A stretch of DNA of 64,000 bases from SIG307 sp045596385 (lineage in GTDB: Bacteria; Bacillota; Clostridia; Lachnospirales; Lachnospiraceae), in assembly GCA_045596385.1 (NCBI GenBank), contig JAZOCC010000024.1, positions 186,001 to 250,000 on the forward strand. Reading direction: 5' to 3'. Below, piece by piece: positions 51,670 to 59,234 of the stretch (the stretch's first letter is position 1; the number at the start of each line of letters is the position of its first letter). Made by a program: the position numbers and the translations under genes. The notes beneath the pieces are model-generated. The model was not told the DNA's origin and did no database searches. It saw nothing but the letters and a program-made list of their open reading frames with translations.

Positions 51670-52977
51670 ATGAATATTTCTAAAAAACATCCGGGTAACG
51701 CATCTACACAAAAAATATTACATAAAATTACAGAACCTGGAAACCGAATCCTTTTATTATTTACATTAGAAGGAATGTTGATTACTTTGGTTAACAATCT
51801 CGTCGGAAATAACAATAATTTATTTGCCACAAGATTAGGTGCAAACGATCTTCAATTAAGTTTGTTGACTACCATCCCGCAATTAGTGGGACTGATGGTA
51901 CTCATTCCGGGCGGTATTCTGACAGACAGAATGAAAAATAAACGGAACATGGTAATGGTTTCTTTGGCGCTTCTTACTATGTTTTATGCTCTTATCGGTT
52001 GTGTACCGATGCTTCCTACCAACCGATTTACGGCCTTCCTGATTTTATTTGCGGCTTCTGTCGGACCTATGACAGTTTATAACGTTTCCTGGCAGGCGTA
52101 TTTTTCGGATATGATTAACAAAGAAGAACAAAATCATATTATGACGTATCGTACTGCGCTGACTTTTGTAATCGGGATTATAATCCCTCTTGTCAGCGGC
52201 TCGCTGCTTGCATCGGCCGATACCAATGCCGGTAAAATACGGTTACATCAGACGTATTTTTGGATTGGTGCCGCGTTGCTGCTGATTCAAATTTTTGTTG
52301 TGAAGCAAATAAAGGGCAGTCCTATTACTGCTTCTGCCGGACCTCGGACCGGGCAGTTAAAAGGTGTACTTTCCGAGTTGTTACATAACAAAAAATTTCT
52401 GAGCTTTGTCGGTGTGGCAATCTTTTTCTATGTCACCTGGCACGTAGACTGGACATTGTATTTTATCGGTCAGGTGAATTATCTTAAGTTAAATGAAGCA
52501 TGGCTCAGTTATGTGAACATCGGGAATGCCGTTGTTCAATTTATTACCATAGGTTTTTGGAGCCGGCTGAATCATAAGTTCGGTGTCAGATTCGGAATCA
52601 TCTTCGGGAACTTGGGTCTTGCCCTTTGTCCGATTTGCATGATTGTAGCTACCGGTCTACCGTTGGCTCAGGGACAATTGGCATTTGTGATTATGAATAC
52701 CTTGGCAAATATAACTCTTGCGGCCGTAAACCTTAATATTATGCAATGCCTCTTGCAAGTGGTTCCCGAAAATAATAAAACGTTATATATATCGATTTAC
52801 ACCGTGCTGGTGACATTGTCCAATGCATTTATGCCGTTGGTCGGTGTTGTGGGATATACCAAATTAGGCGCGGATTTGAAAGCGTTACAGCTTATGTTTT
52901 GGATTATATTTGTATTTCGAATTGTATCAACCGGTCGTTGGGGGCTTAGATGGTGGAGGCTTAGAAAAAGGGAATAG
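51670..52977 (+). CDS. MFS transporter
   Basis: A protein of 435 residues with about 12 membrane helices. The A-like motif after helix 2 is GGILTDRMKNKRN. The N-terminal half includes NNNLFATRLGAND, and the loops are short, as in major facilitator sugar or drug carriers. The weak ribosome site (GTGAGTGA) suggests low translation. It lies divergent to the GH8 gene; oligosaccharide uptake is a plausible but unproven role. Confidence 0.85.
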   Translation: MNISKKHPGNASTQKILHKITEPGNRILLLFTLEGMLITLVNNLVGNNNNLFATRLGANDLQLSLLTTIPQLVGLMVLIPGGILTDRMKNKRNMVMVSLALLTMFYALIGCVPMLPTNRFTAFLILFAASVGPMTVYNVSWQAYFSDMINKEEQNHIMTYRTALTFVIGIIIPLVSGSLLASADTNAGKIRLHQTYFWIGAALLLIQIFVVKQIKGSPITASAGPRTGQLKGVLSELLHNKKFLSFVGVAIFFYVTWHVDWTLYFIGQVNYLKLNEAWLSYVNIGNAVVQFITIGFWSRLNHKFGVRFGIIFGNLGLALCPICMIVATGLPLAQGQLAFVIMNTLANITLAAVNLNIMQCLLQVVPENNKTLYISIYTVLVTLSNAFMPLVGVVGYTKLGADLKALQLMFWIIFVFRIVSTGRWGLRWWRLRKRE

Positions 52978-52994
52978 TGGCATATTGTTCTCTG

Positions 52995-53023
52995 TCATAT
53001 TTCCCCCCTCCCCCTCATACACT
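52995..53023 (+). promoter_or_regulatory. Sigma-E-type promoter in truncated spoIIID copy A
   Basis: TCATATT (52995-53001), 14 bases, CATACACT (53016-53023), the sigma-E consensus of sporulation mother cells. The element is nearly identical to the one before the complete spoIIID. Confidence 0.75.
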
Positions 53024-53051
53024 GTAAAAAAGCCTGCATGAGGGTACGAGA

Positions 53052-53204
53052 TTGGAAGGATGTATTGAAGAACGGGTTGTAGAGATTGCAAGGTACATAG
53101 TGGAGCATAAGGCTACCGTCAGAGAGACGGCGAAGGCCTTTGGGATAAGTAAGAGTACGGTACATGCGGAGGTAACAATAGGGAACGGTTTGTGTGGATG
53201 GTGA
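53052..53204 (+). pseudogene. Truncated spoIIID copy A (HTH-only, 50 residues)
   Basis: TTG 53052 opens a frame identical to SpoIIID for its first 38 residues (through the helix-turn-helix SISKSTVH-type recognition helix), then diverges into a short unrelated tail ending at TGA 53202-53204. The missing part contains the basic C-terminal helix that SpoIIID needs for full DNA binding. It keeps a complete promoter and GAGGG ribosome site, so it may be expressed as a short HTH peptide. Confidence 0.75.
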
Positions 53205-53479
53205 GGTAGGGGAAAAGAATAGCTTTTGATTTAGAAAAGGTTGATATGAGCCGGGCAAGAGTTTGTCCGGCTTTTTATAATGCTGAAAATCATTTTGTGG
53301 AGGTGTTTTGTGTCCATATTTGATGGAAATTTGCAACAGGAAATTTGCACAAAAAGTCAGTGTTTCAGATGCGCAAAATGCCGAAAATCAGCCGGTATAA
53401 GAAAAATTCGCTTACGAAAGATAAATATTTTAATTAAAATATAGGTGTAACCCGTAAAACTATAGAAGGTAGGTAGATT
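53205..53479. other. Intergenic region after truncated spoIIID
   Basis: Beyond the terminator this AT-rich stretch holds a direct repeat GGAAATTTGCA at 53325-53335 and 53339-53349 (period 14). I see no clear promoter for the 79-codon gene downstream. Confidence 0.4.
53249..53278 (+). terminator. Terminator after the truncated spoIIID copy A
   Basis: A 10-base-pair stem with one G-U pair (53249-53258 with 53263-53272), loop GAGT, T5 tail. Confidence 0.8.
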
Positions 53480-53719
53480 ATGAAAAGAGTAAAGGCAGCT
53501 TGTATTGTACAGACATTGCATTTTATGCTGAAAGAGGATGAAGCACATGAGTATGCGGTGAAGCTCGTGAAAGAGAATGTAAAACGTTATAAAGACGAAC
53601 TTGACCGTAAACGGACAAAGTATAAGATTCTTTCGGAGGAGACATTAGAGGATGGTTCTGTTATGATTGAGATTAAGAAGCAGTATAGTACATCTCCGGT
53701 AGGAAAGTATTTGGATTAG
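53480..53719 (+). CDS. Small hypothetical protein
   Basis: A soluble protein of 79 residues. The N-terminal half is helical (VQTLHFMLKEDEAHEYAVKLVKENVKRY) in character and the C-terminal half is beta-like (YKILSEETLEDGSVMIEIKKQY). The mix of helix, charged linker and a beta hairpin resembles small regulatory proteins, but no family is recognisable. AGGTAGGT precedes the ATG and a strong terminator follows. Confidence 0.65.
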   Translation: MKRVKAACIVQTLHFMLKEDEAHEYAVKLVKENVKRYKDELDRKRTKYKILSEETLEDGSVMIEIKKQYSTSPVGKYLD

Positions 53720-53743
53720 TCAGAGTGGACAAGCATAGAGTGA

Positions 53744-53780
53744 CGTGCAGTTATCAGGGATGATAACTGCACGTTTCTTA
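53744..53780 (+). terminator. Intrinsic terminator
   Basis: A perfect 12-base-pair stem (53744-53755 with 53762-53773), then TTTCTT. Confidence 0.8.
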
Positions 53781-53834
53781 AGTGGATTATTCGCGAAAAA
53801 GTAAATTTGCTTTTTGAAGAGGAGAGAAAGGAAA

Positions 53835-54194
53835 ATGAAGATAGAAAACTTAATTGGAGAAACACTGATACATAGAGTTTTTGGAACCGGCGTTATCGAG
53901 GATGTACACGGCAAGTATCTTGAAGTAGAGTTTCCGGAGAAGAAGCATTGCAAATTTTTATATCCGTCTTGTTTTAACGGATATGTCAGATTAGAAAATA
54001 GAGAGAAGCAACGGAGAGTACAAACTGATTTAAGAATATGGAAAGAGGAAAGTGGAGCAATATTGGAAGAGGAGATGAAAGAAGAGTACGAGAAGACACA
54101 GCAAGAAATTATTGCGAGAAGGAAGGCAGCAGAGGAAAAACGGCTTTTGGCGGCAAGAAAATCAATGGAGCATAGGACGGTGTATCAAAGGTGA
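53835..54194 (+). CDS. Hypothetical protein with charged coiled-coil tail
   Basis: A protein of 119 residues. The first about 55 residues are beta-rich (LIGETLIHRVFGTGVIEDV, then YLEVEFPEKKHCKFLYPSCF), like a small barrel or SH3-type nucleic-acid-binding fold. The rest is a Glu/Lys/Arg helix. ATG 53835 follows GAGAGAAAGG. Its stop overlaps the GTG of the HPr-like gene, so the two are coupled. Confidence 0.68.
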   Translation: MKIENLIGETLIHRVFGTGVIEDVHGKYLEVEFPEKKHCKFLYPSCFNGYVRLENREKQRRVQTDLRIWKEESGAILEEEMKEEYEKTQQEIIARRKAAEEKRLLAARKSMEHRTVYQR

Positions 54195-54421
54195 GAAAAT
54201 TTGCAATTAAGAACAAAAGGAATTATAAAGACGGAAGTAGATTTGTAGCGTTTGCTTGCCGGTTTAAAAGTGATGTTACGGCAGAGTTGTATGGCAGGGA
54301 ATATAATGCTAAAAGTATTATGAGCACAATGATTTTGGAAAGTGCCGATGAATTATTGTTTACGATTACGGGACCGGATGAGGATGAAGCGGAGCATGCG
54401 ATAAGGGCGTATTTCAGATGA
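54191..54421 (+). CDS. HPr-like protein lacking the phospho-histidine (Crh-like)
   Basis: A protein of 76 residues. The last 45 residues follow HPr closely (FKSDVTAELYGREYNAKSIM, then a Asp/Glu-rich helix), including the serine equivalent to HPr Ser46 in KSIM. The HARPA block with the active-site His15 is absent, replaced by YKDGSRF. It therefore cannot transfer phosphate in the PTS but could act as a regulatory protein, as Crh does in Bacillus. GTG start, overlapping the previous stop. Confidence 0.78.
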   Translation: MRKFAIKNKRNYKDGSRFVAFACRFKSDVTAELYGREYNAKSIMSTMILESADELLFTITGPDEDEAEHAIRAYFR

Positions 54422-54496
54422 AATAAATAGTGTATATCGATGTGAGAAAATGTCATATGCCAACGAACGCGAACAAAATCTTAAGGTTAATAGTTC

Positions 54497-54525
54497 TTGA
54501 CTTTTCGAAATGCTTCAGATATAAT
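54497..54525 (+). promoter_or_regulatory. Strong sigma-A promoter of the DUF2798 gene
   Basis: TTGACT (54497-54502), exactly 17 bases, TATAAT (54520-54525). It drives a leader of about 130 bases. Confidence 0.85.
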
Positions 54526-54561
54526 CATTTTTTGTTGAAAATAAAATAATTTTGTAGAACG

Positions 54562-54642
54562 ACACAAGTATTGCCTCGGCATGTAAATCTGATTACGGTA
54601 CACACAAAACGGATTTGCATACGACAGTGCTTGTGTTTTTTT
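54562..54642 (+). promoter_or_regulatory. Structured leader with attenuator-like terminator
   Basis: An outer stem of 12 pairs (54562-54573 with 54625-54636) encloses an asymmetric internal loop and an inner stem of nine pairs (54581-54589 with 54612-54620) with a 22-base apical loop. T7 follows, then a RBS eight bases on. It behaves like an intrinsic terminator inside the 5' leader, so ligand- or protein-controlled read-through is possible. I do not recognise a known riboswitch class. Confidence 0.6.
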
Positions 54643-54660
54643 GCAAAAAAGGAGGATTTT

Positions 54661-55221
54661 ATGCCGAAAAACCAATTTCAGCGAATGATATTCGCACTAA
54701 TGACAGTAATTGTCACAGTTCATTCCTATGTATTTTACAGCTTGTATGTAGTGAATGGAGACTATTTTTTATCCATCGAAGGAGCTACCGGTGTGATTGA
54801 TGGAATTAATCGAAACGGTGGCGTTATGATGTTTGGACGGATGTTTCCGATTTGGGCGGTAGTGCTTCTTGAATTTGTTCTTGCGTACACTCTGGAATGC
54901 ACAATGGGAAGTCCGTGTTCGTTCAAACTTGCATGTAAAGTATTTGACCCTAAGACTACGCATCCGGTATTGTTTGAAACCGCAATTATCTGCGCAACCG
55001 TAGGACTTATGTGTCCTTCTATGAGCTTTTTGGCGGCAATTATTTATTATCCGTATTATGCGGGATTCAACGTATTTACATTTTTAGCAAATTGGTTGGA
55101 GCTGGTATGTTATAACTTCCCGTTTGCGTTTTTCACACAGTTATTTTTTATTCAGCCGTTGATTCGTACTCTGTTTAAGGTTATTTTTGCAAAAGATATT
55201 AAAAATAGAAAAGAATGGTAG
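54661..55221 (+). CDS. DUF2798-family membrane protein
   Basis: A protein of 186 residues with four membrane helices. The opening MPKNQFQRMIFALMTVIVTVHSY matches the DUF2798 pattern, here as two copies of the two-helix unit. AAAAGGAGG precedes ATG 54661; the frame extends upstream through the leader without support. The function is unknown. Expression is probably controlled by the structured leader. Confidence 0.75.
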   Translation: MPKNQFQRMIFALMTVIVTVHSYVFYSLYVVNGDYFLSIEGATGVIDGINRNGGVMMFGRMFPIWAVVLLEFVLAYTLECTMGSPCSFKLACKVFDPKTTHPVLFETAIICATVGLMCPSMSFLAAIIYYPYYAGFNVFTFLANWLELVCYNFPFAFFTQLFFIQPLIRTLFKVIFAKDIKNRKEW

Positions 55222-55233
55222 TTTAGGAACTTG

Positions 55234-55260
55234 TTATATTTCCCCCACCCCTCATACACT
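55234..55260 (+). promoter_or_regulatory. Sigma-E-like promoter in spoIIID fragment copy B
   Basis: TTATATT (55234-55240), 12 bases, CATACACT (55253-55260). It is related to the promoters at 52995 and 59178, but the spacer is two bases shorter, so it may be weaker. Confidence 0.55.
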
Positions 55261-55287
55261 GTAAAAAGCCTGCATGAGGGTACGGGA

Positions 55288-55347
55288 TTGGAAGGAGGTA
55301 TTGAAGAACGGTTTGTAGGCTATTTTATTTGGGCAATTGAATCGTGA
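55288..55347 (+). pseudogene. spoIIID fragment copy B (19 residues)
   Basis: TTG 55288 starts with MEGGIEER like SpoIIID, then runs into unrelated sequence and stops at 55345-55347. About 75 bases, promoter to codon 8, match the complete gene. It is a remnant of duplication. Confidence 0.7.
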
Positions 55348-55355
55348 CAAAATAG

Positions 55356-55391
55356 AAGCACTCTCAGGTGGAAATCTGAGAGTGTTTTTGG
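55356..55391 (+). terminator. Intrinsic terminator, related to that at 48981
   Basis: A 12-pair stem (55356-55367 with 55376-55387) then TTTTTG. It is followed by TATAAT (55392-55397), which could be the -10 of the phosphatase gene. Confidence 0.8.
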
Positions 55392-55445
55392 TATAATCAA
55401 AACAGAAATGATTTAGAAGAAGTTGAGAAATAGGAGATGAGATAT

Positions 55446-56129
55446 ATGGTACAGGGTTTGCTTAAAACAACGCAGAATACCAGAGATTTGGGTGGTTATA
55501 GAACAAACGAGGGGACACTTACCAGATACGAAAGTATACTTCGTAGTGATGTTCAAAATTACCCGAGCAAAGAGGATTTTGAGTATTTAATATCAAGAAA
55601 TATTACCACTATTATAGATATGCGTGGACAAAAAGATGTTGATAGAAAGCCAAGTGGTTTTGTTGGTAGAAATGGCTTTGAATATTATAATTTCCAGATC
55701 GTTGAAGGCAGTGGGGTGCCGGAATCTGTGGAGGCGGTACCGGTAAGTTATATGGGCATTGCAAAAGCGAAAGCGATGCCGGAAGTTTTTAAGTGTATTG
55801 CTAATGCTAAGACAGGGGTAATGTTTAACTGTACGGCAGGGAAAGACAGAACAGGTGTAGTGGCTGCGATTTTGTTACTTCATGCCGGTGTGGGTGATAA
55901 AGATATTATAGACAATTATGTTTTGACGAAGGAATACGGAAGAGAGCGTCTGGAATTGGTACATAAAAATTTTCCGGAGGTTAACATGAATATAGTTACG
56001 CCTTGTAAAATGTTTATGGAAGAGTTTCTTAGATTGTTTCGGGAAGAATATGGTGATACAAGTACGTATTTTAGAAGTATTGGTTTGAGTGAGGGTGAAG
56101 TGAAAGCTTTACGAGACAAGTTATTGTAA
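55446..56129 (+). CDS. Tyrosine-type protein phosphatase with NCxxGKDRTG loop
   Basis: A protein of 227 residues. The P-loop FNCTAGKDRTG holds the catalytic Cys and Arg, with the usual preceding His replaced by Asn. TRDLGGYRT near the N-terminus is the family opening. Members dephosphorylate tyrosine, lipid or sugar phosphates. ATG 55446 is nine bases after AGGAG; ATG 55437 is too close. Confidence 0.85.
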   Translation: MVQGLLKTTQNTRDLGGYRTNEGTLTRYESILRSDVQNYPSKEDFEYLISRNITTIIDMRGQKDVDRKPSGFVGRNGFEYYNFQIVEGSGVPESVEAVPVSYMGIAKAKAMPEVFKCIANAKTGVMFNCTAGKDRTGVVAAILLLHAGVGDKDIIDNYVLTKEYGRERLELVHKNFPEVNMNIVTPCKMFMEEFLRLFREEYGDTSTYFRSIGLSEGEVKALRDKLL

Positions 56130-56135
56130 AAGGGT

Positions 56136-56156
56136 GCATTGCCGAGTTTGGCAATG
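56136..56156 (+). promoter_or_regulatory. Hairpin upstream of the WYL gene ribosome site
   Basis: CATTGCC (56136-56142) pairs with GGCAATG (56150-56156), loop GAGTTT-like, a few bases before AAAGGAG. It may tune translation or end the phosphatase message. Confidence 0.4.
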
Positions 56157-56175
56157 GGAGAAAGGAGCGCCAACC

Positions 56176-56985
56176 ATGAAAATAGACCGTCTAATCGGAA
56201 TTATTACAACTCTCCAAAAGAAAGGAAAGGTAACAGCACCGTATCTTGCGGAAAAGTTTGAGGTGTCGAGACGTACGATTAATCGCGACATTGAGGATAT
56301 TTGCCGTGCCGGGATTCCGATTGTGACCACACAGGGCGCAGACGGCGGCATTCAAATCATGGAAGGTTTTCAGCTGGATACGACGGTGTTTACCGAGGAG
56401 GAGTTGGAAGCGATTTTGGTAGGTGTAAAGTCGGTGGACAGTGTATCCCGTGAGCCGAAGCACGCCGGAGTCAGTGGAAAAATCGGCGGGATGCTTCCGA
56501 TTGCGGAGCATATCGTGATTGATTTGGCTTCCTTTTATCATGGAAGTCTATCGGAGAAAATTGACTTGTTAAAACAGGCGATAAAAGAGAATCGCCGGGT
56601 AAAGTTTCACTATTATTACAACCGGGGAGAGGGCGACAAGGTAATCGAACCGGCATTAATTGTGTTTCAGTGGTCCAATTGGTATGTGTTCGGTTTTTGT
56701 CCGGAGCGAAAAGATTTTCGGATGTACAAGCTGCATCGGTTGTGGAAGTTGGAGCTTTTGGAGGAGAACTTTGAACCGAAAGAGATTCCGGAGGAAAAGA
56801 AGCAGTTCGGACAGAATATGACGGACGATATCATCATTCCGGCGATTTATGAGGCAAGCGAGACCTATCGGTTGGTAGAGGAATACGGACCGGGATGTTA
56901 TAGAGTGCAGGTACTGGGACCGGAGGATTTTAAGGCGTTGTATGTGAAAGAATTGGAAAAGATGCTCGGTATGTACAGAGGATAA
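56176..56985 (+). CDS. YafY-type HTH/WYL transcriptional regulator
   Basis: A protein of 269 residues. The N-terminal winged helix is DRLIGIITTLQKKGKVTAPYLAEKF followed by SRRTINRDIED. The C-terminal WYL domain reads RRVKFHYYYNRGEGDKVIEPALIVFQWSNWYVFGFCPERKDFRMYKL in character, with Tyr in place of Leu in the WYL triplet (SNWYVFG). WYL domains bind nucleic acid or nucleotide ligands. ATG 56176 follows AAAGGAG. The next two genes may be its targets or operon partners. Confidence 0.87.
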   Translation: MKIDRLIGIITTLQKKGKVTAPYLAEKFEVSRRTINRDIEDICRAGIPIVTTQGADGGIQIMEGFQLDTTVFTEEELEAILVGVKSVDSVSREPKHAGVSGKIGGMLPIAEHIVIDLASFYHGSLSEKIDLLKQAIKENRRVKFHYYYNRGEGDKVIEPALIVFQWSNWYVFGFCPERKDFRMYKLHRLWKLELLEENFEPKEIPEEKKQFGQNMTDDIIIPAIYEASETYRLVEEYGPGCYRVQVLGPEDFKALYVKELEKMLGMYRG

Positions 56986-57019
56986 CGTGTGAAATATCGG
57001 GAAATTGATTTTTAGAATG

Positions 57020-57045
57020 AAACATGACATACAGGTGTCGTGTTT
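57020..57045 (+). terminator. Possible weak terminator
   Basis: A 10-pair stem (57020-57029 with 57036-57045), loop TACAGG, with only three T at the end. Confidence 0.4.
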
Positions 57046-57091
57046 GGGATGGTAGGATAGATGCAAAAGCACAGGAAAAGGAGAAAAAACG

Positions 57092-57361
57092 ATGGTAGAG
57101 TCAATGTGCGGTTGTATCTGTTCTACTTGTGAGTTTGTAGCGAAATGTGGCTGTAAGGGCTGTTTTTCGTCGAAGGGATATCCGTTTCACGGAGAGTGTA
57201 AGTTTGCGTTATGCTGTATGGAACGCGGATATACCCATTGCGGAGAGTATGAAGAATTTCCATGTCAGAAGCTGACGGACTATGCTTATGACCCGGAATA
57301 TGGAGATGAGAACGGTTCTAGGCTTGAGATGTTGAGAAAGTGGGCAAAAGGCGAAGCGTGA
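57092..57361 (+). CDS. DUF3795 cysteine-rich protein
   Basis: A protein of 89 residues with ten cysteines grouped as CGC.CSTC, KCGCKGC, ECKFALCC and CQK, the DUF3795 pattern, likely a metal or Fe-S site. It is soluble. It lies 12 bases before the AlkZ-like gene, so the two are probably co-transcribed. Confidence 0.8.
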   Translation: MVESMCGCICSTCEFVAKCGCKGCFSSKGYPFHGECKFALCCMERGYTHCGEYEEFPCQKLTDYAYDPEYGDENGSRLEMLRKWAKGEA

Positions 57362-57373
57362 GGTGAGTGTGGA

Positions 57374-58423
57374 ATGGATAGAGAAAAAGTGATTTCCCTT
57401 CGCATGGAACGGCAGTTTTTAGCGAAAGGGGCAAAGGAAGAAGAATACATAGAGCTTTATCGGGATATGCAGCCGGGGGTAAATGTGTACTGGAACGGGT
57501 TCGGACAACCTCCGGTACTAAGCTTTCGTGCGGCGTTTGATGATATCGAGTTTAACAGAGAACGGCAGATGAAGCGGGAACTGATAAAAGGACGTTTTAC
57601 CGGCGGAAATCTGGGTTGGATTATGCCGTCAGAGATGGAGCTGTTTGCGGGATTGTATCGGAAACCGCTGACAAAGCCGACGTTGATACAAGAAGAGATT
57701 TTGCACCTGATCGAACATGCGGGACCGTTTACGATTCAGCAGATTAAGGAAGAAACCGGATATTTGGTAAAGGAAATCACGCCGGTACTGCATCGGTTGC
57801 AGGAAGCATTTTTGATTTATGAAGATCAGTATGACGGCGAATGGGACAGAGGATGGTATACGTTCACAGAAATGTTCCCGGATTGCGATTTGGAGCGGTA
57901 CAGCAGAAGGGATGCTTTAAAAGTGGTACTTCGCCGGTTTGCCTATCGTCATGTGGTGTTTGATGTTGCTATGGCAAAGTCCTATTATAAGCTGCCGGAA
58001 AAGGAAATCAAGCTTGCGATTGCGGAACTTGTGGCAGAAGGGGTGCTGGTGGAGAATGAGGGAGCGTATCTGTTGAAAGAGGATGCAGAGCTTCTTGCAA
58101 AGTATGAGCCGATACCGCTGCACTTTGTCTATGCGGTTCACCGGAATGATTTCTTGTATAAATCGAACGAGCATATCTTAAAGGAACAGTTCAAGCCGCT
58201 TTATGAGCATCTGGAATACGACCACGAACCGCTGCAATATCTTTTGATTGACGGAGAATTCCGCGGTGCTGTGGTAGGACATTTCAGAAACGGTCCCTAT
58301 GACTTGAATGATGTGGTGTGCGATTTGCCGGATGCGGAAGCGAGGAAGGAAGAGATTCTGGAGGCAGTTCGGGAGGTAAACTTTGGGAAAGGTCCGGAGC
58401 GGTTTATGGGGAAGGTATTATAA
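57374..58423 (+). CDS. AlkZ-like winged-helix protein (DNA glycosylase-type)
   Basis: A protein of 349 residues with tandem winged-helix domains typical of the AlkZ/YcaQ group: ILHLIEHAGPFTIQQIKEETGY for the first and DVAMAKSYYKLPEKEIKLAIAEL for the second, then a beta-rich C-terminal domain (LQYLLIDGEFRGAVVGHFRNG). Characterised members unhook crosslinks or excise alkylated bases. I could not confirm the QxQ or QxD active-site motif, so activity is uncertain. Confidence 0.75.
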   Translation: MDREKVISLRMERQFLAKGAKEEEYIELYRDMQPGVNVYWNGFGQPPVLSFRAAFDDIEFNRERQMKRELIKGRFTGGNLGWIMPSEMELFAGLYRKPLTKPTLIQEEILHLIEHAGPFTIQQIKEETGYLVKEITPVLHRLQEAFLIYEDQYDGEWDRGWYTFTEMFPDCDLERYSRRDALKVVLRRFAYRHVVFDVAMAKSYYKLPEKEIKLAIAELVAEGVLVENEGAYLLKEDAELLAKYEPIPLHFVYAVHRNDFLYKSNEHILKEQFKPLYEHLEYDHEPLQYLLIDGEFRGAVVGHFRNGPYDLNDVVCDLPDAEARKEEILEAVREVNFGKGPERFMGKVL

Positions 58424-58472
58424 CAGAAATAGAGAGATTGCGTTGTCATTATATATGTAGAAAGCATAAAAG

Positions 58473-58504
58473 GAAGCCCATTACCGTGTTTTGTAATGGG
58501 CTTC
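58473..58504 (-). terminator. Terminator of the yafQ operon
   Basis: A perfect 12-base-pair stem (58473-58484 with 58493-58504). The minus strand carries CCTTTT after it. The plus strand tail is poor in T. Confidence 0.7.
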
Positions 58505-58508
58505 ACTG

Positions 58509-58781
58509 TCACATTCTTAATAAATCTGAGTGAGTACCGGTTCTGACGAGATACAACTCTTCGTCATTGGTTCTGTAAATCAGCAACCAGTCCGGTTGGA
58601 TATGGCACTCTCTGCAAGGACTCCAGTTACCGGTAAGACCGTGGTCGCGGTTCTTTGGTGGGAGCGGAGCAGGGATACGAAGAGTGTCAATAACCTCTTG
58701 GAGTAATTTCATGTTATAGCCACGTTTTACGCAGAGCTTAAAGTCTTTTTTGAATTTTGTGGAAGAATTCAGATTAAGCAT
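58509..58781 (-). CDS. yafQ: YafQ-type mRNA-cleaving toxin
   Basis: A protein of 90 residues of the RelE/ParE superfamily. The YafQ residues are present: RDHGLTGNW, RECHIQPDWLLIYR and RTGTHSDLL, giving the His-His-Asp-His set used for ribosome-dependent mRNA cleavage. It lies 3 bases after the antitoxin gene. It should be active. Confidence 0.9.
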   Translation of the reverse strand: MLNLNSSTKFKKDFKLCVKRGYNMKLLQEVIDTLRIPAPLPPKNRDHGLTGNWSPCRECHIQPDWLLIYRTNDEELYLVRTGTHSDLLRM

Positions 58782-58784
58782 AGG

Positions 58785-59006
58785 CTATTCCTCCGCGAGC
58801 ATTGCAAAAAAGTCATCGGTAGAACCGGAGAAATGTTCTCCGGAATTGGTATTTATCATTTGTTGTACTTCGTTCATAGCGTCAATGGTTTCTTGGTTCG
58901 GTATTTCATCAGAAAGAGCGGCGCCCTGTAAGTAGGGAATAACGTAAATCAATTTTGCTTCGGAAATTTGGTCAATTAAAGTTTTGGCAAATTCACGATT
59001 ACTCAT
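58785..59006 (-). CDS. Antitoxin of the YafQ-type pair
   Basis: A protein of 73 residues with an N-terminal helix (SNREFAKTLIDQISEAKLIYVIPYLQG) of dimerising type and a flexible acidic C-terminus (HFSGSTDDFFAMLAEE) suited to wrap the toxin. It is not a close DinJ match, but the position upstream of yafQ and the size fit. GAAAGGAGT precedes the start. Confidence 0.82.
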   Translation of the reverse strand: MSNREFAKTLIDQISEAKLIYVIPYLQGAALSDEIPNQETIDAMNEVQQMINTNSGEHFSGSTDDFFAMLAEE

Positions 59007-59100
59007 AACGAAACACTCCTTTCATATTATCTCTGACTATATTTTACTCCATCTCAGGTATAAAGACAAGAAGTTTGTGAAAATGAGATTAGAGTTTGCA

Positions 59101-59157
59101 TTTTATCGGCTTTTATTGGTTAGAAAAAGCCGATAAAAGACCGATAAAAAGCCGATA
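59101..59157. repeat. Inverted and direct CCGATAA repeats upstream of the TA pair
   Basis: TTTTATCGGCTTTT (59101-59114) pairs with AAAAGCCGATAAAA (59125-59138). Two further direct CCGATAA copies follow at about 12-base spacing (near 59141 and 59152). This pattern suits cooperative binding of a repressor such as the antitoxin-toxin complex, between the TA pair and spoIIID. Confidence 0.6.
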
Positions 59158-59177
59158 AGAAAGCTGATTTTGTTCCG

Positions 59178-59206
59178 TCATATTTCCCCTCTCCCCCTCA
59201 TACACT
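59178..59206 (+). promoter_or_regulatory. Sigma-E promoter of spoIIID
   Basis: TCATATT (59178-59184), 14 bases, CATACACT (59199-59206), a close match to the sigma-E consensus (TCATATT-N13/15-CATACANT). It is 29 bases before the TTG start. Confidence 0.85.
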
Positions 59207-59234
59207 GTAAAAAAGCCTGCATGAGGGTACGAGA

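Noticed and set aside
59190..59229. Hairpin CCCTCAT/ATGAGGG around the spoIIID ribosome site
   Set aside because: The left arm overlaps the sigma-E -10 element, so transcription would begin inside or after it and the stem could not form in RNA.
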